Of a DNA stretch of 64,000 nucleotides, positions 42,567-51,560 are shown piece after piece (the stretch's first letter is position 1; each line of letters opens with the position of its first letter). The notes below the pieces were generated by a model that saw only the letters and a program-made list of their open reading frames with translations, made no database searches and was not told where the DNA came from. The translations under genes were made by a program, and so were the position numbers. The stretch is from Fontibacterium sp040404065 (GTDB lineage: Bacteria; Pseudomonadota; Alphaproteobacteria; Pelagibacterales; Pelagibacteraceae): NCBI GenBank assembly GCA_040404065.1, contig JBBAJM010000001.1; one strand, given 5' to 3'.

Positions 42567-43058
42567 TTAATAAACAACGTTTAATGTCATTATTTTGATG
42601 TAGCTGCCTGCTAATTTTCCAGTTTGAAGACCCGCGATTGTTCCTGTGAGAGTTCCTGCGACCGCTCTAGAGCCTATTCCTGTTCCTCTAAATGCAGCAA
42701 CCCCTGGAGTTAAAGTTGAAGATCCATTAGTGAAAGATGCCTCTAATCGATTGGTATCCACAGTAGAACTGCCCCCTACCTTAACTAAATAATACAACGA
42801 GCCACTGTCTGGGCTGTCATTTAGAGAAACTGTGTAAGGAGTTCCGCTTGTACAATCGACATTCACAACTGAAGTTGCTGTAAGCTGACTCCCGCTATAA
42901 GAACCAAAAGACATCGTGTCGGCTGAAAGAGAGCAAGAAGCAGCCACACTAAAACTTACTAGAAATGTTCCTGAGGTAATTGTTTGTGCACTTACAAGAT
43001 CACTTTTGCAAAAAATTAACATCCCCACTAAGCATGTAAGCTTAGTTGTTGTTTTCAT
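42567..43058 (-). CDS. Spore coat U (SCPU) domain pilin-like subunit 2
   Basis: A 163-residue secreted SCPU protein. After the signal peptide comes an N-terminal extension of alternating hydrophobic residues (SGTFLVSFSVAASCSLS), then LSADTMSFGSYSGSQLTATS, Cys residues paired with VNVDCTSGTPYTVSL, and the C-terminal strand LNVVY. These are the features of archaic chaperone-usher pilins: a donor strand at the start and a Tyr at the end for the chaperone. An ATG at 43094 is also possible. It lies between SCPU subunit 1 and the chaperone gene. Confidence 0.85.
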   Translation of the reverse strand: MKTTTKLTCLVGMLIFCKSDLVSAQTITSGTFLVSFSVAASCSLSADTMSFGSYSGSQLTATSVVNVDCTSGTPYTVSLNDSPDSGSLYYLVKVGGSSTVDTNRLEASFTNGSSTLTPGVAAFRGTGIGSRAVAGTLTGTIAGLQTGKLAGSYIKIMTLNVVY

Positions 43059-43230
43059 TAATAAAATTTTAGATTTTTTTTTGTTACCAATCATAACGAT
43101 AGCTTTAATCGATTATTATGATTCGTAAAAAATAGGCTTAAAAATTAAGACTTTAATAATTGGTGAAGGATTTAGATCTAGAAACTTTTTAAAGAGAAAA
43201 TAAACTTATACGCGAACTAAATATAACTAA

Positions 43231-43779
43231 TTAATAGACTATATTTAATGTCATTGTTCTAGAAAAAGTACCTGCTGTTTTTCCAGTTTGAGTTGCAGCA
43301 ATTGATCCTGTGATAGTGCCAGCAGTTGCAGATGAACCTGTACCCGTTCCTGAAATAGTCGCAGCTGCGTTAGTCATAGTGGCAACTCCATTAGTGAAAG
43401 TAACCAATAATTGATCTGAAGCAGTAGCACTAACTGTACCACCTCTATACAAGTAATAGGCTGGAGTAGAGTCTGGTGTCTCGAGAAAAGAAATAGTGTA
43501 AGTCGTACCATTCGTACAGTTTGCAGTTACAACTGAGTTTGCTGTAATCAGTGTTGCAGAATATGCGGCAAAAGTCATTGAGGCCGCAGAAACGGTACAA
43601 GTAGATGCAATGCTTGTGCTCGTCACCATTGAACCAGTAGTAGTTGATAATGCCTTTGAATTATTTGTTGAAATAATTAAAGCACCAAGCAGACACGTAA
43701 GTGCTGTAGTTGTTTTAGCTAATGACATTTTTGATTTTTTAATCAAAATATTTTTGCTTTTATTTAATTCTTTTTTCAT
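43231..43779 (-). CDS. Spore coat U (SCPU) domain pilin-like subunit 1
   Basis: A 182-residue paralogue of subunit 2. The signal region is KTTTALTCLLGALIISTNNS, the donor-strand extension TGSMVTSTSIASTCTVSAAS, then MTFAAYSATLITANSVVTAN with the second Cys, and the end is LNIVY. It has a Ser/Thr/Ala/Gly-rich final third, common in major pilins. It is the first of SCPU1-SCPU2-chaperone-MORN on the minus strand. It would be the best candidate for the major subunit, but this is inferred only from its first position and composition. Confidence 0.85.
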   Translation of the reverse strand: MKKELNKSKNILIKKSKMSLAKTTTALTCLLGALIISTNNSKALSTTTGSMVTSTSIASTCTVSAASMTFAAYSATLITANSVVTANCTNGTTYTISFLETPDSTPAYYLYRGGTVSATASDQLLVTFTNGVATMTNAAATISGTGTGSSATAGTITGSIAATQTGKTAGTFSRTMTLNIVY

Positions 43780-43906
43780 GTCTTGAAATTCTTTTTAAAT
43801 TAATTCCCCAGTATTATTAACAATTATTGTGTACGTATTAATAGTTGTAAAACTTAAGGTTGTTTTACGACCTTTAGTTGTAAGTGTCAAAGTAAAAACT
43901 CTCTTT

Positions 43907-45634
43907 TTAAAAATTGAAATTGCCTAATATCCAATATCTATTGTCGTGATTTTTTCCATCTGAGTCATTCCCTTGTGCTGAAGCACCTGGGTTACCACCA
44001 TTAGTATGGGCAGCTATAAATTTTAAAGAAAATCCATCTGAATTTACAGCATCAATTCCAAAACCATAGCCTGAAAGTGAGTATGCGTTATTTGCAACTG
44101 ATGAAGTGCTAGCACTCGTGTTTTTAAACTGCTTAATTCTACCATGATCATAAAAAATTGAAGGAGTTAACTCACCAAATATAGGAAAATTTCCTAAACT
44201 ATACTTTAAATCTAAACTATATTTATAACCTTCATCTCCAGAAGCCTCTCCAGTTGGGTAAGCTCTAATTCCGGTTGGTCCTCCTAAAGACATTTTCTCA
44301 GAGGAGTCTAAATTTTTAGATGCAAATTGCATATCCGCTGCAAAATTTAAAGTAAATTTTTCTGGAAGCTGCTGGATTCTATTCAATTGAATATTTTGTT
44401 TATTGAAAGATCCGTTTGTTTTGTAGCCACTTGCTGATTGATCACTAGTTAAGCTACTAGCTAATTTTGAAAGATCTAAATCACCATGAGTAAAATTAAA
44501 ACTTGCTTGAGTAAAACCGCCTCCAAAAAATTGGTCAATTTTTTGATAAGTAAATCCTAAATTATAATTACTAAGTTCTTTATCTGAAGTCGCAGCTCCA
44601 GTGCTCGTATTATATAAATATTTTTTATCATAATTAAAATTAGTTAATACGGACTCAGCTGATGATCTTAATAAAGGATATTTTAAATTTATATTTGCAT
44701 TCTCAGCTTTGCCAGTACTTTGCGGGTTCGTTAATAATTCTTTGCCAATTTTAAAATCAACAACGCTATAAAAAGCTCCGCCTCTTAAACCGCTTGGACC
44801 AATTGGAAAACTATAAGATATTCTTTTTGATTCTAGATCTCCTTCGATGGCTTTGGTTGCTAAAATTCCAATTTGGTCACCAATGCCGCTTGGATTATTA
44901 AAATCTACTGAAGCAGTTGCACGAAGTGATCCTGTATAACGGTTACCATAATTATCTATCACCACAGCACCTTGAACTAAAGGTCCTTCATTTATATCTA
45001 AAATCATTTTAGTGCTGCCAGGTTCTGATCCTGGTTCTAATGTTAAACTAGCTCTTACTCCTGGATTGTCGTTAATATTTAATAATCCTCTCTCCACAGA
45101 CTCTTTTAAAAAATTATCTTTTAGCGCATCATCCATATAAGCGCTTATCCTGTCCTCCGACATTCTCAGTTCTTTCTTATTTATTTTATAGGGTTCTTTT
45201 GAATCTAATTTTCCTTCATTAATTAAAATAATTAAAATTCCATCTTTAATCTCTTGTTGCGGAATTATTGCTTGGGCTAAAAAGAAACCTTTTTGATTAT
45301 AAAGCTGGGTAATGCGGTCTGCTGCAAATTGCATCTGAGCAAAAGTAAGCGAGGTATTGACCAGGTCAGATAATAAATTCTCTAACTCAGATATTTGAAA
45401 TGCTTTTATATCGCCTTGAAGTTTGAAAGATTTAATAAGTGTTTTTTCATCAGAAGATTTAAAGTCTTTTTTCTTAGTAGGCTCTAATAAACTTTTTGGT
45501 ATTTGCTTAGGAATTTCCTTGATTCTTTCACGTTCATTTTCTTGATTTAAAATCTGCCCTGCATCAGGCTTGATTTGTGTATATCCAATAGATGGTGTCA
45601 AAAGTATGAAAAATATTAGAATGAGTTTTTTCAT
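43907..45634 (-). CDS. Two-partner secretion transporter (TpsB, ShlB/FhaC/HecB family)
   Basis: A 575-residue Omp85-superfamily protein. It has a signal peptide ending SIGYTQ, an N-terminal linker, two POTRA domains (about residues 70-150 and 155-220; LIKSFKLQGDIKAFQ and LDINEGPLVQGAVVID at their edges) and a 16-strand barrel with the motif GIRAYPTGEASGDEG. The final residue is Phe, the usual sorting signal. TpsB proteins export one large TpsA substrate. The only large exoprotein here is the giant repeat protein on the same strand about 6 kb upstream, so that is its likely cargo. It is divergent from the TPR-glycosyltransferase gene. Confidence 0.92.
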   Translation of the reverse strand: MKKLILIFFILLTPSIGYTQIKPDAGQILNQENERERIKEIPKQIPKSLLEPTKKKDFKSSDEKTLIKSFKLQGDIKAFQISELENLLSDLVNTSLTFAQMQFAADRITQLYNQKGFFLAQAIIPQQEIKDGILIILINEGKLDSKEPYKINKKELRMSEDRISAYMDDALKDNFLKESVERGLLNINDNPGVRASLTLEPGSEPGSTKMILDINEGPLVQGAVVIDNYGNRYTGSLRATASVDFNNPSGIGDQIGILATKAIEGDLESKRISYSFPIGPSGLRGGAFYSVVDFKIGKELLTNPQSTGKAENANINLKYPLLRSSAESVLTNFNYDKKYLYNTSTGAATSDKELSNYNLGFTYQKIDQFFGGGFTQASFNFTHGDLDLSKLASSLTSDQSASGYKTNGSFNKQNIQLNRIQQLPEKFTLNFAADMQFASKNLDSSEKMSLGGPTGIRAYPTGEASGDEGYKYSLDLKYSLGNFPIFGELTPSIFYDHGRIKQFKNTSASTSSVANNAYSLSGYGFGIDAVNSDGFSLKFIAAHTNGGNPGASAQGNDSDGKNHDNRYWILGNFNF

Positions 45635-45696
45635 AAAATTTCGCCATATATGCCTTGCTTCGAACTATTTATCAAATATTTAAAACTAGCTGACAT

Positions 45697-45714
45697 CATA
45701 ATATGAGTATTATG
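45697..45714. promoter_or_regulatory. Palindrome in the tpsB / TPR-protein divergent region
   Basis: CATAATA-TGAG-TATTATG is a perfect 7-4-7 inverted repeat midway between the two start codons (62 nt from tpsB, 43 nt from the other). A TTGGCA hexamer that could be a -35 for the plus-strand gene lies 6 nt downstream. It is a candidate operator for both genes. Confidence 0.35.
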
Positions 45715-45757
45715 CTCAAATTGGCAATTTTATGCGAATAATTTTAATAAGAAAGAC

Positions 45758-47854
45758 ATGAAGGATATTGAAATTTCAAAACAACTATTTGAGGATGGTT
45801 TAAATTTAATTCAAAATAAAGAATTTGAACAAGCAGAAAAGAATTTTTTAAAATCACTAGAATTAATTCCTGACAGAGAGTCGGTGCTAAATAATTTATC
45901 TTCTGCACAAATAAAATTAACTAAATATCAGGATGCAAAAAAAACAGCTGAAAGAGTTATTGAATTAAATTCAAAAAATGCTGTGGCCTGGATGAATCTT
46001 GGTGTTATTGAACAAGAACTAAATAATATTGATGTATCTATTAATTGTTTTAATAAAGCGATAGAAATTGATCCTCTATATTTTCACGCCTACAATAACA
46101 GAGGTATTCTGTTATGCGAAGTAGGACGATACTCAGAAGCAATTGTAAATTTTAATAAAGCGTTAGAGCTTCAACCAGATTTATTAGAGGCCATTCTCAA
46201 TAAAGCCGATGCACTTAAAGAATTAAAAGATTTTAATGAAGCGCTTAAATGCATAGACGCTGCTCTGAAAATTCAAAATCTTGGTCATGAAATATGGGCT
46301 AAGAAGGGAGGTATTTTACATAATATGAAACGCTACCAAGAAGCCATACAGGCATATGACCAAGCAATAAAATTAAATAAAAATTATGCCGAAGCATATT
46401 GCAATAAAGCTTTCACTCTTTTTACTATTGAACTTTTTGATAAGGCTATCGTTGAATGCAATAAAGCTCTTGAAATTAAAAAAATATTTCCTGAGGCATG
46501 GGTTAATCTTGCTGTATCTTATATTGGTTTAAAAAAATTTGAGCTAGCTTTAGAATATTGTGAAAAAGCATTAGCAGTTTCAGAAAATTTTATAGAAGCG
46601 TTAAATAGTAAGGGACTCTGCCTTTTTAATTTAAAGCAATACGAGGAAGCCAATAAAATTTTTGATAAAATTCTAGAGATGAAAAAAGATTTTCCAGAAG
46701 CAATGGAAAATAAAGCTAACATTCTGCACGTATTAAAAAAATATGACGAAGCCTTAATATTGTATGACAAAGCCATTGAAACTAAAAAAGACTATTATAA
46801 AGTTTTGAATAATAAAGGTTTGTTACTACACGCCTTAGGTCACATTAAAGATAAAAAATATTTTAATTTAGCAAAAGATTGTTATGACGCAGCAATAAAA
46901 ATTAAATCTGACTATGCTGATACCTATTGGAATAAATCTTTAAATCAATTAACCCTTGGAGAATTTGAAGAGGGTTGGAAAAATTATGAATATCGTTTTA
47001 AATTAGAAAACTCTGAGCCTCAATTTATAGAAATTCCAAGATTAGAAAATTTAAATAATTTAATTAACAAAAGAATATTAATTTGGTCTGAACAGGGTCT
47101 TGGAGATAGCATTCAATTTTGCAGATATATCGACAAAATTTTAGATCTTGGAGCAAAAGTAACCTTTGATACGTCTAAAGCACTAACTACATTGATGTCG
47201 AGAAGATTTAATTGTGAAATTAATGAAACGGGTAAAGGTATTATTAAAAATAATTTTGACTTTCAAGTACCCTTGCTAAGTTTGCCTATGCTATTTAATG
47301 CAAATTTAAATAATATTCCTTTTAGCGGTGCTTATTTAAAGACTTCAAAAGATAAAGATGATGAGTGGTTTAAAAAATTAAAATTAACCAAACAAAAATT
47401 AAATATTGCAATAACCTGCGCTGGTAATCCAAAATATGTTGCAGATAGCGAACGATCGGCCAATCTAGAAATCTTTTATCCGTTAGTAAATAAAGTAAAT
47501 TTATTTTTAGTTCAAAAAGAAATAAAGAAAGAAGATGAGATTTTTTTAAAAAAATATCCGCAAATAAATTTTATAGGTAAAGATATTGATAATTTTGATG
47601 ATCTCGCTTCAGTAATGCAAAACATGGATTTGGTTATTAGTACCGATACCTCCATTCCTCATTTAGCTGGAGCCATTGGGAAAAAAGTTTTTATACTCCT
47701 TGGAAAAATAACCGACTGGAGATGGATGTTAGATACTCGAGTAAGTCCTTGGTATAAATCTGCAACTTTATTAAGAAAGAAATTTAATCCCAAAAATAAT
47801 ACCACCGATTGGTCTTCAGCTTTTGAAGAAATTATAAAAGAGTTAAAAATTTAA
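45758..47854 (+). CDS. TPR protein with C-terminal glycosyltransferase-like domain
   Basis: A 698-residue protein. Residues 1-430 are about eleven TPR repeats (for example AWMNLGVIEQELNNIDVSIN, AYNNRGILLCEVGRYSEAIV). Residues 430-698 resemble the glycosyltransferase-like tail of the TPR/GT proteins: the linker EEGWKNYEYRFKLE, IWSEQGLGDSIQFCRYIDKI, and DLVISTDTSIPHLAGAIGKK, all of GT9/GT41-like fold. No signal peptide is seen, so it acts in the cytoplasm. Its position divergent from tpsB suggests it could glycosylate the exported protein before secretion, as HMW1C does for HMW1, but this protein is not of that family and the link is inferred from context. Confidence 0.85.
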   Translation: MKDIEISKQLFEDGLNLIQNKEFEQAEKNFLKSLELIPDRESVLNNLSSAQIKLTKYQDAKKTAERVIELNSKNAVAWMNLGVIEQELNNIDVSINCFNKAIEIDPLYFHAYNNRGILLCEVGRYSEAIVNFNKALELQPDLLEAILNKADALKELKDFNEALKCIDAALKIQNLGHEIWAKKGGILHNMKRYQEAIQAYDQAIKLNKNYAEAYCNKAFTLFTIELFDKAIVECNKALEIKKIFPEAWVNLAVSYIGLKKFELALEYCEKALAVSENFIEALNSKGLCLFNLKQYEEANKIFDKILEMKKDFPEAMENKANILHVLKKYDEALILYDKAIETKKDYYKVLNNKGLLLHALGHIKDKKYFNLAKDCYDAAIKIKSDYADTYWNKSLNQLTLGEFEEGWKNYEYRFKLENSEPQFIEIPRLENLNNLINKRILIWSEQGLGDSIQFCRYIDKILDLGAKVTFDTSKALTTLMSRRFNCEINETGKGIIKNNFDFQVPLLSLPMLFNANLNNIPFSGAYLKTSKDKDDEWFKKLKLTKQKLNIAITCAGNPKYVADSERSANLEIFYPLVNKVNLFLVQKEIKKEDEIFLKKYPQINFIGKDIDNFDDLASVMQNMDLVISTDTSIPHLAGAIGKKVFILLGKITDWRWMLDTRVSPWYKSATLLRKKFNPKNNTTDWSSAFEEIIKELKI

Positions 47855-47959
47855 TTTAGCCGAATTCGCCTAATAATTGAAAATGTTATCAACATCTGAT
47901 TTGATCAATTATCCATAATTACTTTCATAATAGGCACGAATCTAACTATCGCTACATTG

Positions 47960-48511
47960 ATGGTTAGACCAACTATCCAGACAGTAAAAAAAAATTCAAT
48001 ATTTCTTATATTACCATTATTTCTTTGTCTTTTTTTTAGCAAAAGCAGCTTTGCGGAACCAAAGGTGGCTTTTGGCACTTTTGTAGTTACTGCAACCATT
48101 GTTAGTAAATGCGAAACTACTGCAAGTGAACCTCAATTTGTAGATGATGCTTTTCAATCAATTCAAATAGTATCTGACGTAACGGTCGTTTGTAATAACA
48201 ACAGCAAACCTATCATAAAAATTATTAGCAAAAATATCAAAGAACTACTTGATAATAATTATGCATTAAGATTTAAAAAAAATAATGGAGATTTGGTTGA
48301 GTTTATTTCTGACACATTATTAGCAAGACTTAAGTCTAATTCATCTTCAATGATAGATTTCGAAGAAGAAACTTTCACTCTAAAAAAGAATTATTCTGAT
48401 AAAATAAAAAAAATAAATTTTGACACACCAAAATTATTAAACAGCAAAATTGATAATGCTAAATTACAAAAATTCCAAAATAACCCCATTATTTTTGAAA
48501 TAAGCTATTAA
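47960..48511 (+). CDS. Divergent SCPU-type pilin-like protein 3
   Basis: A 183-residue protein with a hydrophobic signal peptide (FLILPLFLCLFFSKSSFA), the donor-strand-like N-terminus KVAFGTFVVTATIVSKCETT, a second Cys in VTVVCNNNSKPIIKI, and the end FEISY. The middle is lysine- and aspartate-rich and lacks the usual FGxY motif, so the SCPU match is partial. The pattern of donor strand, Cys pair and terminal Tyr fits the pilin set of this locus. It precedes the usher by 95 nt on the same strand, and is probably expressed with it. Confidence 0.65.
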   Translation: MVRPTIQTVKKNSIFLILPLFLCLFFSKSSFAEPKVAFGTFVVTATIVSKCETTASEPQFVDDAFQSIQIVSDVTVVCNNNSKPIIKIISKNIKELLDNNYALRFKKNNGDLVEFISDTLLARLKSNSSSMIDFEEETFTLKKNYSDKIKKINFDTPKLLNSKIDNAKLQKFQNNPIIFEISY

Positions 48512-48606
48512 AAGAGTCTATTTTAGAGAATAGCTGACTATTTAACCCCGTATTTCCTAATATTTTAGTTCCCTTATTACGCGAAGCAAAATAATTAGCC
48601 CTCAAA

Positions 48607-51084
48607 ATGTTCGAATTTTTAAATGCGCTTCTTTTCATGTCGTCTGCTATGGCTGCAGAGCCTGTAGATGCTAAAAAAGTAATATTAAAAGAAGAAAGAT
48701 ATGAAATTAATAGAAGCGTTGATGAGTCAACAAATTCATTAGAAGACGCTGAAAAAAAATCTACTAAAGTAAAAGAAATCGCACCAACTAAAACTGCCCA
48801 AAAATCAACTGAAACAGAAACTGCCAAACCCAAATTATCAGGCTGTACAACAAAAGCTGAAATATTACTTGTGGATGTCTCAATTAACTTGTTACAGTTA
48901 TCGGAACCAATCCGAGTAGAAAAATTAGCCAACGGTTCACTGGTATTACCTGAGTTAATTTTTAAAGAATTAAAACTTGTTCCTAAAAGTGAAAAGATTC
49001 AAATGTCGGATTGCTCATACGGCTATCCTCTAAATACAAGTTCAGGCCTTACATATAATTTTGATTCAGAAAAATTTGCTTTAGATATTAGGGTGCCCGT
49101 TGAATTATTTGAACTTAATGTTTTTAAACAAAAAGAATCTTACAAACTAAACCCGGACAAGAGTCCCTCTGGAGGCTTTGCTAACTATCAGGTATATGCA
49201 ACGCAGACTAAGGCGAGCGATAGTATTTCAGGTGTATTTGATTTAACTGGTTTTAATAAAAAAGGATCATTGTCTACCGGTTTAATAGTAAACCAAGACT
49301 CTCATACAACTAATTTAATAAGAGCTTCAACTTACTATCAAAAGGATCTGCCTGATAAGATGCAATCCTTTGTTGTAGGAGATACAGTTAATAATGACGG
49401 GAACTGGAGTCGTTCTGCCAATTATTTTGGGGTTAAATGGTCTAGAAACTTTTCAACTCAACCTGGTTATATTTATACTGCAAATCCAATTATTTCTGGC
49501 TCTGCAGCACTACCTTCGGTTGTAGATGTGTATGTTAATAATCAAAAAACATTCTCACAAAAAGTAAACCCCGGACCATTTGATATAACCCATCTTCCAG
49601 TGCCTGGTAACGGAGCAGGTCAAGTTGATTTGATTGTAAAAGATCTTTTAGGAAATGAACAAGTCATTACGAAAAATTTTTATCAATCACCTATATTATT
49701 AGCTAAAGGTGAAAATGATTTTTCACTTGAGTCCGGTTTCTTAAGAAAAAATTATGGAATAAAAAATAATGATTACCAAGATGGTTTTATTTCAGGAACT
49801 TATGTTCACGGTGTTACAGATGCCATTTCAGCCAGAGGTCGTATGGAGTTACAAACTGATAGACAGGCAGCGGGCGGTGATGTTGCTTTTACATTAGGTA
49901 ATTTTGCACTTCTACAAGCATCAGTGGCTTCTACTAATGATAATATTAAAGGAATTGGTCAGCAGTATGGAGTTAATATTGAAAATATGGGGCAATTTTT
50001 GAAAACCAGCGTAAGTGTAAAAAAATTTGATAAAGAATTTTCTCAATTCGCTTCTACCCCTGGTGAGATGCAGCCAAAAACTAGGACCAACGCATTTGTT
50101 TCATTTCCAATTCCAATTATTAGCAACAACATTACTATCGGTTACGTAAATCAAAACAATTGGGATGCTGATCCTTTTAAAAATGCGTACATAAGTTCAG
50201 GTTTCGCATTACCTTTTGGAGCCAACCTTGCTCTTTCTTATAATAAAAGATTAGACACATTAAAAAATTGGGGAGCTGCTGCGGTTGTCTCTTTTCCTTT
50301 AGGAGATTACTATACAAGAGTTGATCGTACGATTGATCCTAACGGAACCAAAACTAATACTTACGCTGTATCGACAAATATTCCCGCAGGTCCAGGCATG
50401 GGTTGGAATATAGTAAATGAAGAACTAAGAAATAATGTAAAGGCTAATGCGACTCTAAATTCAAACACGGCTCAATACTCTGCTCAACTGAATGTACAGG
50501 ATGGCGTGACCACTGGAAAACGTTTAGGAGCTAACGGAACAGTTGGAGTGTTAGGTGGAGAAATTTTTATATCAAGATATGTTAATGGTTCGAGCTTTGC
50601 AGTTGTAAAAACTGAAGGATTGAAAGATATAAAAATCTATAACCAGAACAACATGGTAGCGGTTACAAATAATAACGGAACTGTGGCGTTCCCTATACGA
50701 GCTTATGAAAAAACAAAAATTGAAATAAAAGATAATGAAATACCTCTTGAGGCTAACTCAGATGTTCTAGAAATGAACCCGATCGCATATGCAAGAAGTG
50801 GGGTATTAGTAAAATTCCCAATTAAAATAGCAAAGAGTGCTCTTGTTAGAATTTATCTACCTAACAATGTTCCGATACCTGCTGGCGCAACGGTGAATGT
50901 GGCTTCGAGTAAAGAAAATTATATTGCTGGTAGAAATGGTGAAGTTTACCTTACAAATTTAAGTCAAAAAAACCAATTAACAGTAACTTGGTTAGAGAAT
51001 AAATGTGAACTAAACCTTGAAATTGATATGGAGCAACAACAAGAACAAATTATTGGTCCAGTTAAGTGCGTGCTTACAAATTAA
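48607..51084 (+). CDS. Outer-membrane usher of an archaic chaperone-usher pilus
   Basis: An 825-residue usher. The conserved signature GPFDITHLPVPGNGAG followed by QVDLIVKDLLGNEQVITKNF matches the usher family; the N-terminal domain has the SSGLTYNFDSEKF region and the C-terminal domain ends with a disulfide pair (NKCELNLEID ... GPVKCVLTN). A long Lys/Glu/Thr-rich linker (residues 35-90) before the N-terminal domain is unusual. Ushers take chaperone-pilin complexes and thread the fibre through their pore. Its chaperone is on the opposite strand about 6 kb away, and SCPU3 is directly upstream. The signal peptide (MFEFLNALLFMSSAMA) is short but plausible. Confidence 0.88.
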   Translation: MFEFLNALLFMSSAMAAEPVDAKKVILKEERYEINRSVDESTNSLEDAEKKSTKVKEIAPTKTAQKSTETETAKPKLSGCTTKAEILLVDVSINLLQLSEPIRVEKLANGSLVLPELIFKELKLVPKSEKIQMSDCSYGYPLNTSSGLTYNFDSEKFALDIRVPVELFELNVFKQKESYKLNPDKSPSGGFANYQVYATQTKASDSISGVFDLTGFNKKGSLSTGLIVNQDSHTTNLIRASTYYQKDLPDKMQSFVVGDTVNNDGNWSRSANYFGVKWSRNFSTQPGYIYTANPIISGSAALPSVVDVYVNNQKTFSQKVNPGPFDITHLPVPGNGAGQVDLIVKDLLGNEQVITKNFYQSPILLAKGENDFSLESGFLRKNYGIKNNDYQDGFISGTYVHGVTDAISARGRMELQTDRQAAGGDVAFTLGNFALLQASVASTNDNIKGIGQQYGVNIENMGQFLKTSVSVKKFDKEFSQFASTPGEMQPKTRTNAFVSFPIPIISNNITIGYVNQNNWDADPFKNAYISSGFALPFGANLALSYNKRLDTLKNWGAAAVVSFPLGDYYTRVDRTIDPNGTKTNTYAVSTNIPAGPGMGWNIVNEELRNNVKANATLNSNTAQYSAQLNVQDGVTTGKRLGANGTVGVLGGEIFISRYVNGSSFAVVKTEGLKDIKIYNQNNMVAVTNNNGTVAFPIRAYEKTKIEIKDNEIPLEANSDVLEMNPIAYARSGVLVKFPIKIAKSALVRIYLPNNVPIPAGATVNVASSKENYIAGRNGEVYLTNLSQKNQLTVTWLENKCELNLEIDMEQQQEQIIGPVKCVLTN

Positions 51085-51087
51085 ATT

Positions 51088-51555
51088 TTAATAAATTAGT
51101 TTTACAACTGGAGGATTTGCATTGTGTGTATATTCACCAGCTGTCATATTAGTTTTATTTCTTAAAACTACCTCGCCATACATAGGCCTAACATCAATAC
51201 CATTGCCGTTAATATTTTTAACAGTTCCAGTAATCATATTAGTTTCACTCCATACTGCGGTGTAACTTGGTGAAGTAAAAAGAGTATAATTCAACAAACC
51301 TCCCCTGCCATTGCTTATGCTTAATGTCTGGTTTGTTAATGCTAAACTGTAATTAACGTCGCCTGTCATATTAGAGCAAACAACTGTGATTTCACCAACA
51401 GTTTTAGCAGAAGGACCGGATCCAAAGTTATCAAATTTACCAAAATTTAGTCTTCCTTCAGCTATTCTACAAGAAGAGGCTAGTGCGTTAGAGATAGAAA
51501 TTAATCCTAACATAAACACATATATAAATAATTTTTTAAAGTAATTTAATTTCAT
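51088..51555 (-). CDS. SCPU pilin-like protein 4, possible tip subunit
   Basis: A 155-residue secreted protein: signal peptide to SISNALA, then mature SSCRIAEGRLNFGKFDNFGS with FGKF typical of SCPU, second Cys in EITVVCSNMTGDV, end VKLIY. Unlike SCPU1, 2 and 3 it has no N-terminal extension before the first Cys, so it could not give a donor strand to another subunit. It should therefore sit at the end (tip) of a fibre. It starts 5 nt after the giant gene ends on the same strand, so it is probably in the giant gene's operon, and it converges on the usher gene. Confidence 0.82.
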   Translation of the reverse strand: MKLNYFKKLFIYVFMLGLISISNALASSCRIAEGRLNFGKFDNFGSGPSAKTVGEITVVCSNMTGDVNYSLALTNQTLSISNGRGGLLNYTLFTSPSYTAVWSETNMITGTVKNINGNGIDVRPMYGEVVLRNKTNMTAGEYTHNANPPVVKLIY

Positions 51556-51560
51556 AAACC

